Under the pieces are notes generated by a model. It was not told where the DNA came from, ran no database searches, and saw only the letters and a program-made list of their open reading frames with translations. A DNA stretch of 56,836 nt from Caballeronia megalochromosomata. Its GTDB lineage: Bacteria; Pseudomonadota; Gammaproteobacteria; Burkholderiales; Burkholderiaceae. A program made the translations under genes and the position numbers. Where the stretch lies: assembly GCA_001580565.1 (NCBI GenBank), contig LRBF01000087.1:1-56836 (forward strand), given 5' to 3'. Below, in pieces: positions 19,244-28,101 of the stretch. Numbering within the stretch: position 1 is the stretch's first letter; each line of letters opens with the position of its first letter.

Positions 19244-20125
19244 ATGAGCGAATCGACCATTCTTGTCAGCGGCGCAACCGGTCGTACCGGCGGTGCGGCC
19301 ATCGATGAACTGCTTCAGATGGGCAAACACGTACGCGCTTACGTGCGCTCCGACGACGAGCGCGCGGCGGCGCTGCGGGCGCGCGGTGCCGAAACCGCTG
19401 TAGGAGATTTCACGGACATCGACGCTATCCGTGCAGCCATGGAGGGTGTCGGCGCCTCGTATTTCCTTCACCCGATCGCACCGGGGATCATCGGAGCGGC
19501 AGCCTATTTCGCGCAGGCCGCGAAGGAAGCAGGCGTCGCAGCGATCGTCAACATGTCGCAGATTTCGGCGCGACGCGAGTCGGCCAGTCATGCGGCGCAG
19601 GACCACTGGATTTCCGAGCGGGTCTTCGACTGGTCCGGCGTGCCGACCACGCATCTGCGCCCCACGTTCTTCGCGGACTGGCTCATCTACCCGCATTTCG
19701 CCGAGGAAATCCGGGCCAGCAAGAAGATCGATTTTCCGTTCGAGAACGGTCGTCACGCGCCGATCAGCTCGGACGACCAGGGCAGGGTCATCGCTCATCT
19801 TCTGGCGAATCCGGCGGGCCACGGCGGCAAGACTTACACGCTCCACGGCCCGGTGGAGATGAACCATCGGGAAATCGCTGCGGCCATGAGCGAGGTGCTC
19901 GGCGTGACGATCGAATACGCCCCGACGTCGATCGAAAATTTCAGGCGCCAGATGGAACAGGTGTACAAGTTTCCTCCGTTCCTCGTGCAACATCTCGTCG
20001 AAGTCGCGCAGAACTATCGCGACGGAGTGTTCCAGGGGACGAACGATGCCGTGGAGAAAATCACCGGAACCCCGGCGCTTTCTGTCCCGGCTTTCATCGA
20101 GAAGTATCGAAGCGTTTTTGCATAA
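19244..20125 (+). CDS. NmrA-family NAD(P)-binding oxidoreductase or redox sensor
   Basis: 293 residues, an atypical short-chain dehydrogenase. The nucleotide motif VSGATGRTGG is near the N-terminus. The catalytic Tyr-x3-Lys of classical SDRs is not evident, as in NmrA/HSCARG proteins that often sense NADP(H) rather than catalyse. It is followed after 25 bases by a MarR regulator, suggesting a stress- or xenobiotic-responsive pair. The substrate, if any, is unknown. Confidence 0.8.
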   Translation: MSESTILVSGATGRTGGAAIDELLQMGKHVRAYVRSDDERAAALRARGAETAVGDFTDIDAIRAAMEGVGASYFLHPIAPGIIGAAAYFAQAAKEAGVAAIVNMSQISARRESASHAAQDHWISERVFDWSGVPTTHLRPTFFADWLIYPHFAEEIRASKKIDFPFENGRHAPISSDDQGRVIAHLLANPAGHGGKTYTLHGPVEMNHREIAAAMSEVLGVTIEYAPTSIENFRRQMEQVYKFPPFLVQHLVEVAQNYRDGVFQGTNDAVEKITGTPALSVPAFIEKYRSVFA

Positions 20126-20150
20126 CGAACAACGTCGTGGAGGACACGAG

Positions 20151-20606
20151 ATGCCGGAAAAGCAACCCATCGGGGTCGATCAATGCAACTGCTTCACGGT
20201 GAGGAAGGCCGCCCGCCAGATCTCGCGTCTATACGACGCCTTTCTCCAGCCGTCCGGCCTTCGCATTACGCAGTTTCTTATCCTGGCGACCCTGAATGAA
20301 CAGCAGAGCGCCTCGGTCAATGCGCTCGCCGAGCGGCTCGACATCGAACGGACGGCCATGGGAAAGATGATCGGCTTTCTGGAACGCGATGGATTCGTGA
20401 AGATGCGGCCGTCTCCCACGGACGGCCGCATCCGTATCGTCGAACTCACCGCCGAGGGGGCGGACCTTTTCGAGCGGACGGCGCCGCTCTGGCGCGAAGC
20501 GCAGCGTCAGTTCAGCATCATGAACGGGCCAAAGAATGTGGCGGTAATGCGCCAGAGCCTTGCCCGCATGAAGGTCGACGATGAGGCGGCATCCTCGGCC
20601 GAATGA
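20151..20606 (+). CDS. MarR-family transcriptional regulator
   Basis: 151 residues from the ATG at 20151, preceded by GGAGG; a longer frame from 20046 overlaps the NmrA gene and is rejected. It has a winged helix (VNALAERLDIERTAMGKMIGFLERDGFVK) and the wing DGRIRIVELTAEG. Cysteines near the N-terminus (CNCFTVRKAARQISR) could allow redox control. It probably regulates its own operon through the twin palindromes upstream. Confidence 0.88.
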   Translation: MPEKQPIGVDQCNCFTVRKAARQISRLYDAFLQPSGLRITQFLILATLNEQQSASVNALAERLDIERTAMGKMIGFLERDGFVKMRPSPTDGRIRIVELTAEGADLFERTAPLWREAQRQFSIMNGPKNVAVMRQSLARMKVDDEAASSAE

Positions 20607-20609
20607 CCG

Positions 20610-21452
20610 CTATTGCGTCGAGATCGCCAACTGCGCGCGCAGAAACGGCAATAGCGCGCCGGCCACCGCCTCTGGGTCGTCGATGAAAGGCCAGTGCCCG
20701 CTCTGAGGCAGCACCACGACCTCGGCACGCGGAAAATATTCGCGCTGCAGTTGCGCAAAACGCACCGGGATATAGGGATCGTGTGCTCCCCATATGACGA
20801 GCGCGGCCAGGTTCATCGAGGCGAAGACTTGCACGGGCGGCTCCATCGCGCGTGCGGCGTCCTTGCTATTGCGATAGAGCTTCAGCACCGCCCGGCGCGT
20901 GCCGCGATCGAAGTTCCGGTAGACCTGATCGATGTAGTCGGAAGGAAGACCGCGAGGATTGCCGTGTCTGAGCAGCAGATGCATTCCGGTGCGCGTGGAC
21001 GTCGCCATGAACAGTTCACCGAGCAGCGGGGTCTGCCAGATGCGCGCGAGATAGTGCCAGCGATAGGCGCGAAGGATGCCGGTATTCACCAGCGTCACAC
21101 TGGCGACGGACTGCGGATGCGCGGCGGCCCATGCCAGCCCCCAGGGCCCGCCAAAATCGTGCAGGACGAGGTGGGCGCGCCGCACGTTCAGGAAGTCGAG
21201 CAGTTGCGCGAGGTGCCGGGCATAGCCACTAATGCTGTAGTCGAAGCCTTCCGGCTTTTCTGCACGGCCGAAACCGGGCATGTCCATGGCGATGCCGCGT
21301 GCGAAGTCACCGACGCGCGTCAGAAGCATCGTCCAGTCGGCTGTCGAACCCGGGTTGCCGTGCACGAAAACGACGGCCTCGGGGTCGCCCGCAGGGCCTG
21401 ATTCGCATACGGGGGTGCGGATTCCATCGATGGTGGCGGATATCGTTCGCAT
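20610..21452 (-). CDS. Alpha/beta hydrolase with Asp nucleophile (dehalogenase/epoxide-hydrolase type)
   Basis: 280 residues from the ATG at 21452. The oxyanion motif is HGNPGSTADW (31-40); the nucleophile is Asp99 in LHDFGGP; the acid is Asp224 in WGAHDPYIP and the base His252 in SGHWPF. An Asp rather than Ser nucleophile places it with haloalkane dehalogenases and epoxide hydrolases. The Trp that follows the nucleophile in most haloalkane dehalogenases is Phe here, so dehalogenation is uncertain. It is third in the cupin-CMD-hydrolase operon, 22 bases after the CMD gene. Confidence 0.82.
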   Translation of the reverse strand: MRTISATIDGIRTPVCESGPAGDPEAVVFVHGNPGSTADWTMLLTRVGDFARGIAMDMPGFGRAEKPEGFDYSISGYARHLAQLLDFLNVRRAHLVLHDFGGPWGLAWAAAHPQSVASVTLVNTGILRAYRWHYLARIWQTPLLGELFMATSTRTGMHLLLRHGNPRGLPSDYIDQVYRNFDRGTRRAVLKLYRNSKDAARAMEPPVQVFASMNLAALVIWGAHDPYIPVRFAQLQREYFPRAEVVVLPQSGHWPFIDDPEAVAGALLPFLRAQLAISTQ

Positions 21453-21474
21453 GGGCGGCCGATGCCGGGCGCGA

Positions 21475-22122
21475 TCAGTCCGCACTCGCCAGTTGCCTGT
21501 CGAGCGCCGCCCGCACGCGGCTGGCCGCATCGGCATTACCGCGTTCGTGCAACGTCTGCGCCAGTTCACGCAACTGTGCCACGCTCAATCCCACGTTCAG
21601 GCTGATGCGAATGTGCGCCTGCAATTGCGGCTCGACACCATCGAGCGCGGCCAGCGCGCCCACGGTAGCCAGTTCACGGCTTTGCCAGTCGAGGTTGTCG
21701 CGCTCGAAGATGTCGCCGAACAAATGCGTCTTCAGGAATCGATCGATGGCAGGCGCGAAGTCGAACAACGGCCCCTTCACGGGCGCACCTGACAGCCTCG
21801 TCTGATTGGCGGCGCCGGCCGCAAGCAGCGCCTCGCCGGTGGGGATGGTCCGGCCCGGCTCGCGACCGGACGCGTCCTCGATGCCGCGCTGCCGGCGCCC
21901 ATCGAGCACCTTCATCAACTGACCGAGCGCGTTCAGGCTGCGGGGAAAACCGGCGTAAGCGTAGAGCTGCACGAGCATCTCGCGGACCTCGCTCACGCTC
22001 AGTCCCGCGTCCAATCCTTCATTCAACGAATCGTCGAGACGGGCCATGTTGCCTGTCGCCGCAAAGGCGGCGATCGGCGCAATCGCCTGCTGTTTGGTGG
22101 AGAGTGTCTGTTCGTGTGTCAT
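21475..22122 (-). CDS. Carboxymuconolactone decarboxylase (CMD) family protein, two domains
   Basis: 215 residues with two CMD repeats: one around LNEGLDAGLSVSEVREMLVQLYAYAG (about 33-58), the other around IRISLNVGLSVAQLRELAQTL near the C-terminus. No CxxC pair is present, so it is not an AhpD-type peroxidase. The pairing with a cupin and a LysR regulator is common in proteobacteria, but the substrate is not established. Confidence 0.85.
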   Translation of the reverse strand: MTHEQTLSTKQQAIAPIAAFAATGNMARLDDSLNEGLDAGLSVSEVREMLVQLYAYAGFPRSLNALGQLMKVLDGRRQRGIEDASGREPGRTIPTGEALLAAGAANQTRLSGAPVKGPLFDFAPAIDRFLKTHLFGDIFERDNLDWQSRELATVGALAALDGVEPQLQAHIRISLNVGLSVAQLRELAQTLHERGNADAASRVRAALDRQLASAD

Positions 22123-22158
22123 TGTCGTGTGCTCCTGGATCGATGAAACCGACCCGCT

Positions 22159-22578
22159 TCAGGCCGCGCCGTGTGACGGCGGCGCCGCGAGGTACTGCTC
22201 ATCGGTGACGTGCTCGAGCCATTCGACGTTCTTGCCGTCGAGCGCTTCCTGAACGGCGATATGCGTCATCGATGTCGTGGGCGTCGCGCCATGCCAGTGC
22301 TTGTGGCCCGGCGGACACCAGATGACATCGCCCGCGCGAATCTCGACGATGCCTTCGCCCTCGCACTGCGTCCAGCCACATCCGGCCGTGACGATCAGCG
22401 TCTGTCCGAGCGGATGGGTATGCCACGCCGAGCGGGCGCCCGGCTCGAAGGTCACGCTGGCGCACGATACGCGCGCCGGTGGCGGCGGGCTATTCAGAGG
22501 GTCGATGCGAACGGTCCCGGTAAAGAATTCGGCAGGGCCTTTGACGGACGGCTGGGAGCCAGCGCGCTTCAGTTCCAC
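22159..22578 (-). CDS. Cupin-domain protein
   Basis: 139 residues, GTG start at 22578. The single cupin barrel has metal-ligand motifs [12 protein letters not shown] (motif 1) and [17 protein letters not shown] (motif 2). First gene of the cupin-CMD-hydrolase operon and divergent from a LysR gene. Cupins next to CMD proteins may be isomerases, decarboxylases or dioxygenases; activity cannot be assigned. No clear ribosome site precedes the start. Confidence 0.82.
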   Translation of the reverse strand: MELKRAGSQPSVKGPAEFFTGTVRIDPLNSPPPPARVSCASVTFEPGARSAWHTHPLGQTLIVTAGCGWTQCEGEGIVEIRAGDVIWCPPGHKHWHGATPTTSMTHIAVQEALDGKNVEWLEHVTDEQYLAAPPSHGAA

Positions 22579-22722
22579 GGTTATTTCTCACATGTCGGTT
22601 GGATAAAAGTTCGGCCGCGCACGCCGCTGTTGCAAGGCAAGCGCTCATTCCCAAATGTACAAGTCACCCGATTGTTTGAGAAGATAGGAAAATCTGCATA
22701 CGATGGTGCAATCTATTCACCA

Positions 22723-23616
22723 ATGCCTAAAGAGAATCTGAACGATTTGCAGGCTTTCGTGACGGTCGCGCGCGAGCGCAGCTTCACGCGAGCCGCTGCG
22801 CAACTGGGCGTTTCCCGCTCGGCTTTGAGCCATGCCATGCTGTCGCTGGAAGCGCGCCTGGGCGTGCGTCTGCTCACGCGGACGACACGCAGCGTTTCCA
22901 CCACCGAAGCCGGAGCACGGCTGCTCGGGACACTGGCGCCCCGGCTCGATGAGATCGAGTCGGAACTGGCGTCGCTTGCCCTGCTGCGAGACAAGCCCGC
23001 CGGCACGGTACGCATCACGGCTCACGATCACGCGATCGTCACCGTACTGTGGCCAAGATTGAGAACGTTGTTGCGCGAGTACCCCGACATCCGCCTTGAA
23101 TTCAGCGTGGACTACGCGTTCACGGATATTGCCGCACAGCGCTTCGATGCAGGCGTGCGGGTGGGCGATCGCGTCGACAAGGACATGATCGCCGTGTGCA
23201 TCGGCCCGGCCTTTCGCATGGCCGTGGCGGGCTCGCCGGACTACTTCGCGGGACGGCGCGCTCCGGATACGCCGCGCGAGCTGACGGACCATCAATGCAT
23301 CAACTTGCGCTTGCCGACGCACGGCGGCCTTTACGCATGGGACTTCGAAAAAGACGGCGAATGGTTCAACGTGCGCGTGGATGGCCAGACGGTCTTCAAC
23401 AGCACGTCGCTCATGCTGCAGGCCGCGCTGGATGGGATGGGGCTCGCCTACGTACCCTTCGATCTGATCGAGCCGCACGTGACGGCCGGCCGATTGATAC
23501 CCGTGCTGCAGGAATGGTGGCCACAGTATCCGGGGTATCACCTTTACTACGCGAATAGACGCCAGATTTCGCCGGCACTGGCATTGGTGATCGAGGCGTT
23601 ACGTTTCAACGGCTGA
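22723..23616 (+). CDS. LysR-family transcriptional regulator
   Basis: 297 residues from the ATG at 22723, where LysR similarity begins (LNDLQAFVTVARERSFTRAAAQLGVSRSALSHAMLSLE). The frame stays open upstream to 22210 but that part runs antisense to the cupin gene and is not used. The C-terminal effector domain has PDIRLEFSVDYAFTDI and ends in LALVIEALRF. It is divergent from the cupin-CMD-hydrolase operon, which it probably controls from the 144-base gap. Confidence 0.88.
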   Translation: MPKENLNDLQAFVTVARERSFTRAAAQLGVSRSALSHAMLSLEARLGVRLLTRTTRSVSTTEAGARLLGTLAPRLDEIESELASLALLRDKPAGTVRITAHDHAIVTVLWPRLRTLLREYPDIRLEFSVDYAFTDIAAQRFDAGVRVGDRVDKDMIAVCIGPAFRMAVAGSPDYFAGRRAPDTPRELTDHQCINLRLPTHGGLYAWDFEKDGEWFNVRVDGQTVFNSTSLMLQAALDGMGLAYVPFDLIEPHVTAGRLIPVLQEWWPQYPGYHLYYANRRQISPALALVIEALRFNG

Positions 23617-23710
23617 CGCGTCACTGAAATCGTGTACCGTGTTGAGCGTGTGGCTACCGGAATGCATCGGAGGCCGCGGCTTCGTCAAACCAGCGATCTG
23701 CATACATGCC

Positions 23711-24514
23711 ATGAGCGTCAAACTGCGCAACAACGTACAGATATCCGGGCAAGGGCCGGCCACGATGCTCTTCGCGCACGGTTTCGGCTGCGACCTGCAC
23801 ATGTGGCGGCAATTCGCGCCCAGCTTCGCGAGCCGCTACCGTACCGTTCTTTTCGATCTGGTCGGAGGCGGGCAGTCCGATCTGTCCGCGTATGACCGGA
23901 ACAAATACGCGTCGCTATACGGGTATGCGGATGACGTCCTGGAGATCATCGAGGAATGCGCGAACGGCCCGGTCATCCACGTGGGTCACTCCGTCAGCGC
24001 AATGATAGGCATGCTGGCCGCGATCAAACGCCCCGACTTGTTTGCCGCCAACGTGATGATCGGACCTTCGCCGTCCTTCATCGACGATGGCGATTATGTC
24101 GGCGGATTCACCCGTGCCGACATCGACGAACTGCTCGAGGCGCTGGAAAGCAACTATCTCGGCTGGTCGAGCACGATGGCCCCGGCAATCATGGGCACGC
24201 CCGAGCAACCCGAACTCGCGGATGAACTGACCAACAGTTTCTGTCGGACCGATCCGGAAATCGCCCGGCATTTCGCGCGTGTCACGTTCCTTGCCGACCA
24301 CCGCGCGGATCTCGCGCGTGTCACGACGCCGACACTGATCGTCCAGTCGAGCGACGATCTGCTGGCGCCGCTGGCCGTCGGTGAGTACATGCATCACGCG
24401 ATCGCGGGAAGCGCGTTGAGCATCGTAAAGAACGTCGGCCATTGTCCCCATCTGAGTGCACCGGGCCCGAGCAAGGACGCGACCGAGGCATTCCTGAAGT
24501 CACTGGGTCCATGA
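23711..24514 (+). CDS. RsbQ-like alpha/beta hydrolase (KAI2/D14 fold)
   Basis: 267 residues from the ATG at 23711. The Ser-Asp-His triad is Ser94 in GHSVSAMIG, Asp215 in SSDDLLAP and His244 in VGHCPHLSAP, nearly the same numbering as B. subtilis RsbQ (S96, D219, H247). Other RsbQ marks are HGFGCDLHMWR and FDLVGGGQSD. RsbQ makes or processes a small hydrophobic signal for the PAS phosphatase RsbP; plant homologues are the KAI2 and D14 receptors. Its stop overlaps the start of a PAS histidine kinase (ATGA), so it very probably feeds that sensor. Confidence 0.88.
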   Translation: MSVKLRNNVQISGQGPATMLFAHGFGCDLHMWRQFAPSFASRYRTVLFDLVGGGQSDLSAYDRNKYASLYGYADDVLEIIEECANGPVIHVGHSVSAMIGMLAAIKRPDLFAANVMIGPSPSFIDDGDYVGGFTRADIDELLEALESNYLGWSSTMAPAIMGTPEQPELADELTNSFCRTDPEIARHFARVTFLADHRADLARVTTPTLIVQSSDDLLAPLAVGEYMHHAIAGSALSIVKNVGHCPHLSAPGPSKDATEAFLKSLGP

Positions 24515-26076
24515 TGGACAGCCCCCGAACCAGTCTCGCGACATTCAGCGATGCCTACGCGCACGCTGCCTGCGGGCTTCTCACGACGACGACCGACGGG
24601 ACCATCGTCAGGGTGAATGCAACCTTCTGCCAGTGGGCTGGATACAGCGCCGCCGAACTGCTCGATCATCGCCGCGTGCAGGATCTTCTGACGGTGGGCG
24701 GCAAGGTCTTTCATCAGACGCATTGGGCGCCGCTTCTGGAGATTCAGCGCTCGGTGGCGGAGGTCAAACTCGACATCCGGCATCGGGACGGACACAAGGT
24801 CCCCATGTTGATCAACGCGGCGCGCTACCGGCATGAAGGCGTCGACTTCGACGACTTCGCCTTCATCGTGGTCACGGACCGTCACAAGTACGAGCTGGAA
24901 CTGCTGGTGGCCCGGCAAAAGGCCGAGCTTGCGCTCGAGGCGCAGAAAGCGGCCGAAGAGGCGCTGCGTCTGGCGGACCGTCGAAAGGATGAGTTTCTTG
25001 CCACGCTAGCCCACGAAATTCGCAACCCGCTGGCCCCGATACGCACGGTGATCGAAGTGTTCCGGCGCAAGCAATTCACGGATCCGCAGGTGATCTGGTC
25101 GCGCGGCGTACTCGAACGGCAGATCAGCCAGATCGCACGACTCGTCGACGACCTGCTGGAAGTGTCGCGGATCGCCGAAGGGAAACTGGAAATTCGTGCG
25201 CAGTCGGTCGATCTGGCTTCCGTGATTCGCGATGCGACCGAAACGTCGCGCGCCGTGATCGATGCGTCGTCGCACAAACTGGAAGTCCGCGTACCCGACG
25301 AACCGCTCATGCTGATGGCTGATCCGACGCGGCTCTCGCAGGTGATCCAGAACCTGTTGAACAACGCGGCGAAATATACGCCGGCCGGCGGCTCGATCTG
25401 GCTGGATCTGTACAGGGACGCAGACGAAGCCGTGATCAAGGTCCGAGACAACGGCATCGGAATTTCAGCGGAGCATCTGCCTTCGATATTCCAGATATTC
25501 GCGCAGCTCTCGCCGGGTCTGTCGCGCGCGCAAGGCGGCCTCGGCATCGGTCTTTCGCTCGTGAAGGCGCTGGTCGAACGTCACGGTGGCACGGTCGCGG
25601 TCGATAGCGCCGGCACGGGACATGGCAGCGAGTTCGTCGTTCGCCTTCCGCTTCAAGGCCCCTTCGCGCCGAACGAACTGGCTGAGGCGCCCTCGGTCGT
25701 GGATCAGCCTCGCGATCAGCGCATTCTCATCATCGACGACAACGAGGACACCGCGACCAGTCTCGCGATGCTGCTCGAAATGGATGGCCATACCACAAAA
25801 GCCGCAACGGACGGCGCAGCAGGTCTGGCCCTGATGGAAACGTTCGACCCGGAAACGGTCATTCTCGACATCGGGCTACCCGGCATGGACGGCTACGAAG
25901 TGGCCGCCCGTATCCGGAATCACGCGACGTGTCCCAACGCCACGCTGATCGCGCTGACGGGTTGGGCGAAGCAGCAGGACAAAGAGAGCGCCCTCGCGGC
26001 CGGATTCGATTTTTACCTGACCAAGCCTGTCGAGTACGACAAGCTCGTGGCGATTCTCGCCCGGCCGTTGCGATAG
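24511..26076 (+). CDS. PAS hybrid histidine kinase with receiver domain
   Basis: 521 residues. PAS domain (about 12-125, of the type found in RsbP-like PAS phosphatases), coiled coil (about 126-158), HisKA with phospho-His168 (LAHEIRNPLAP), HATPase (N box about 281-290, G boxes DNGIGIS and GGLGIGLSLV), then receiver with Asp409/Asp410, phospho-Asp453 and Lys505. No membrane segment, so cytosolic. The ATG at 24511 overlaps the RsbQ-like stop codon; a second ATG follows at 24514. The two likely form a signal-input pair in which the hydrolase delivers a ligand to the PAS pocket. The output partner is unknown; the regulator at 26220 is a candidate by position only. Confidence 0.88.
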   Translation: MMDSPRTSLATFSDAYAHAACGLLTTTTDGTIVRVNATFCQWAGYSAAELLDHRRVQDLLTVGGKVFHQTHWAPLLEIQRSVAEVKLDIRHRDGHKVPMLINAARYRHEGVDFDDFAFIVVTDRHKYELELLVARQKAELALEAQKAAEEALRLADRRKDEFLATLAHEIRNPLAPIRTVIEVFRRKQFTDPQVIWSRGVLERQISQIARLVDDLLEVSRIAEGKLEIRAQSVDLASVIRDATETSRAVIDASSHKLEVRVPDEPLMLMADPTRLSQVIQNLLNNAAKYTPAGGSIWLDLYRDADEAVIKVRDNGIGISAEHLPSIFQIFAQLSPGLSRAQGGLGIGLSLVKALVERHGGTVAVDSAGTGHGSEFVVRLPLQGPFAPNELAEAPSVVDQPRDQRILIIDDNEDTATSLAMLLEMDGHTTKAATDGAAGLALMETFDPETVILDIGLPGMDGYEVAARIRNHATCPNATLIALTGWAKQQDKESALAAGFDFYLTKPVEYDKLVAILARPLR

Positions 26077-26219
26077 CGGACGTAGACCAGCCACAGGCAC
26101 GGATACGGCCGAACTCGCTTCGATCTTGGCGGATTAGCGCGCATCGGCGCTTCGTCGATGCATCTAGAATGGAAAGCTCGAATCCGCGCACCCGAACGCC
26201 GCAGTGCGAAGCGACCGTC

Positions 26220-27233
26220 ATGCAGATCTTGCTCACCGGGCCGGCAGGACTTTTTCGCGACGGCGTCGCGTCGCTCTTGCGCCTCTACGCCGCGGATGCC
26301 GACCTGCGCGTGCGCGACGCGCTCGCCGGCTCGGACGCCGATGATCCGAAGCCCGATTGCATTGTGATGGACGGCGACGCGCTGAGCCGGTCCGGGCCGG
26401 AGTACGAAGCCCTGCGCGAACGGGCGCGCGCGACACCGCTCGTCGTGCTGCTGGGCGCGGCGCGGCGGCCCGACATCGATGGATTGATCGCGGACGGCGT
26501 CGCTGGCTGCGTCGAGAAATCCGCGTCGTCCGACGTGCTGTTCGGCGCGTTGCGCGTCGCGCTGGCGGGCGGCGTGTACTTTCCGCGCGCGTTCGTGGCC
26601 GCGAACTCCGTCGCGCAAGGGCAGCACGGCGATGCATCCCCCGATCCAGACACCCACGCGCGTCTCACGCCGCGACAGATCGAAGTGCTCGCGCTGCTCG
26701 CGCGCGGCCGCTCGAACAAGATGATCGCGCGCGAGCTCGACTGCGCCGAAGCCACTGTCAAGACACATCTCACGACGATCTTCAAGGCGCTCAATGTCGC
26801 GAGCCGCGGCGAGGCGAGCGCGGCCGCCGCGCGCATGGAGCGCGTGCGCGAAACTCAGGTCACGCGCGCAATCGACGGTCAGGTGTCGCTCGGCAGACTC
26901 CTCGCGAACATGGAGAGCCAGCGGTATCGCGCGGGCGAGATCCTGTTTCGCAAGGGCGATGCGAGCGGCGAACTCTTCTACGTCGAAAAGGGCACGGTGA
27001 AGCTGAGCGAGCTCGGGATCGAACTGGGCGCGGGCACGGTGCTCGGCGAAATCGGGCTGTTCTCGCCGGGGCAGCGCCGCACGTCGACCGTGGTGTGCAA
27101 GACCGACTGCGAGATGCGCACGGTCGGCGCCGCCGATGCGATCCGGCTCTACTATCAGGAGCCCGAATTCGCGCTGCATCTGCTTCGGCTCATCGTCGGA
27201 CGGCTGCAGGCCGACAAGGCGCGCGGATCGTAG
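26220..27233 (+). CDS. Degenerate-receiver / LuxR helix-turn-helix / cNMP-binding regulator
   Basis: 337 residues from the ATG at 26220; an in-frame ATG at 26169 is also possible. The receiver-like domain (1-120) keeps Asp51 and Lys100 but has TGPAG where receivers have the acidic pair, so phosphorylation is doubtful. A LuxR/GerE helix-turn-helix follows (148-200, LTPRQIEVLALLARGRSNKM). The C-terminus is a CRP-like nucleotide domain (about 222-330) whose GEIGLFSPGQRRTSTV cassette aligns with E. coli CRP GELGLFEEGQERSAWV, keeping the phosphate-binding Arg287. The HTH is LuxR-type and lies before, not after, the cNMP domain. It faces the T6SS minus-strand genes and may regulate them. Confidence 0.82.
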   Translation: MQILLTGPAGLFRDGVASLLRLYAADADLRVRDALAGSDADDPKPDCIVMDGDALSRSGPEYEALRERARATPLVVLLGAARRPDIDGLIADGVAGCVEKSASSDVLFGALRVALAGGVYFPRAFVAANSVAQGQHGDASPDPDTHARLTPRQIEVLALLARGRSNKMIARELDCAEATVKTHLTTIFKALNVASRGEASAAAARMERVRETQVTRAIDGQVSLGRLLANMESQRYRAGEILFRKGDASGELFYVEKGTVKLSELGIELGAGTVLGEIGLFSPGQRRTSTVVCKTDCEMRTVGAADAIRLYYQEPEFALHLLRLIVGRLQADKARGS

Positions 27234-27247
27234 CGCATCGCCCGCGT

Positions 27248-28021
27248 TCATTCGTGCGCCTCCAGCGCGAGCAGGTTCAGCACGACGAGGATCACCTCGC
27301 GGTTCTCGAGCGCGATCGCAATGCCGAGCGTGTTCTCGATCCAGCGTCCGATCTTCGTCACGGCGAAGCAACCGGGCGTCGCGTCCTTTTTCATCGTGAC
27401 GCCGAGCTTGCGCGCGCGATAGTGATACGACGGCACCTCGTTCTCATGCGCCACGCTCTTGAGCCCGCCCTTGCGGTCGTGCGACGCGCCGAGGCTGCCG
27501 ACCAGGATGACGCGGTCGCACGGGTCGAGCGTCGCGATGAACGCGCGGGCGAGTTCGCGCACGCGCCGCTCGTCGAGGCTGTGTTCGGCGAGCGCCGTCG
27601 CCACGGGATCGTCGGGTGCGTGGGGACGCGCATCCACTTCGGCCTGCACGCCGTTCACTTCGATGGACAGATTGCGCTGCACGCTCGCGCTGCGCAGGCA
27701 GTCGATCAGGAAGCGCCGGAAGTACGCGCACAGCGCATACGCGGTGGACGGCGCGCTGTCCGCCGATGCGTGCGACGCGCGCTGGTCGAAGTCAAGCCGC
27801 AGCACGCGCGAGTAGAAGAACTGCGCGATCAGCTCTTCCTTGTCTTCCGGCAGGCCGCGCAACTCGGCCGGATAGTACGCTCGCAGCGCCTGCATCACGA
27901 TGCTGTAGATCTGCGCGATTTCCATTTCGCTGAGCGCCGCGCGACGGTGCCAGAGGTCGGCGAGCGTCGCTGTGTCGTGGTGGGCATACGCGGCGGAATC
28001 GCAGGGCATCAGCGCGTCCAT
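27248..28021 (-). CDS. Sigma-70-like protein, T6SS-locus associated
   Basis: 257 residues from the ATG at 28021 (GGGAG 7 bases upstream). I do not recognise it firmly. A segment YFRRFLIDCLRSASVQRN resembles ECF sigma region 2.4, and a later stretch (FIATLDPCDRVILVGSL, then VPSYHYRARKLGV) resembles region 4 but is degenerate. No membrane segment. It lies downstream of mltA at the end of the tssJ-to-mltA minus-strand run and converges on the LuxR-cNMP gene, so a regulatory role in T6SS expression is plausible but unproven. Confidence 0.55.
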   Translation of the reverse strand: MDALMPCDSAAYAHHDTATLADLWHRRAALSEMEIAQIYSIVMQALRAYYPAELRGLPEDKEELIAQFFYSRVLRLDFDQRASHASADSAPSTAYALCAYFRRFLIDCLRSASVQRNLSIEVNGVQAEVDARPHAPDDPVATALAEHSLDERRVRELARAFIATLDPCDRVILVGSLGASHDRKGGLKSVAHENEVPSYHYRARKLGVTMKKDATPGCFAVTKIGRWIENTLGIAIALENREVILVVLNLLALEAHE

Positions 28022-28101
28022 GACGATGCTCCCGGAGCGGTTTCGGAATGGCTGGATGCAGACGGCGCGCCGGCCGCCGCTGATTCGGGATGCGGGATCA
28101 T
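28009..28101 (-). CDS. Possible 30-residue leader peptide before the sigma-like gene
   Basis: An ATG at 28101 is preceded by a very strong AGGAGGGG site, stronger than that of the next gene. The frame encodes MIPHPESAAAGAPSASSHSE and ten more residues and ends 13 bases inside the sigma-like gene in a different frame. It may be a leader ORF that couples translation. If one base is miscalled, it would instead be the true N-terminus of the sigma-like protein. Confidence 0.35.
   Translation of the reverse strand: MIPHPESAAAGAPSASSHSETAPGASSWTR

Noticed and set aside
22210..22722. N-terminal extension of the LysR gene by 171 codons
   Set aside because: It runs antisense to the cupin gene and has no LysR similarity; the ATG at 22723 fits the family start.
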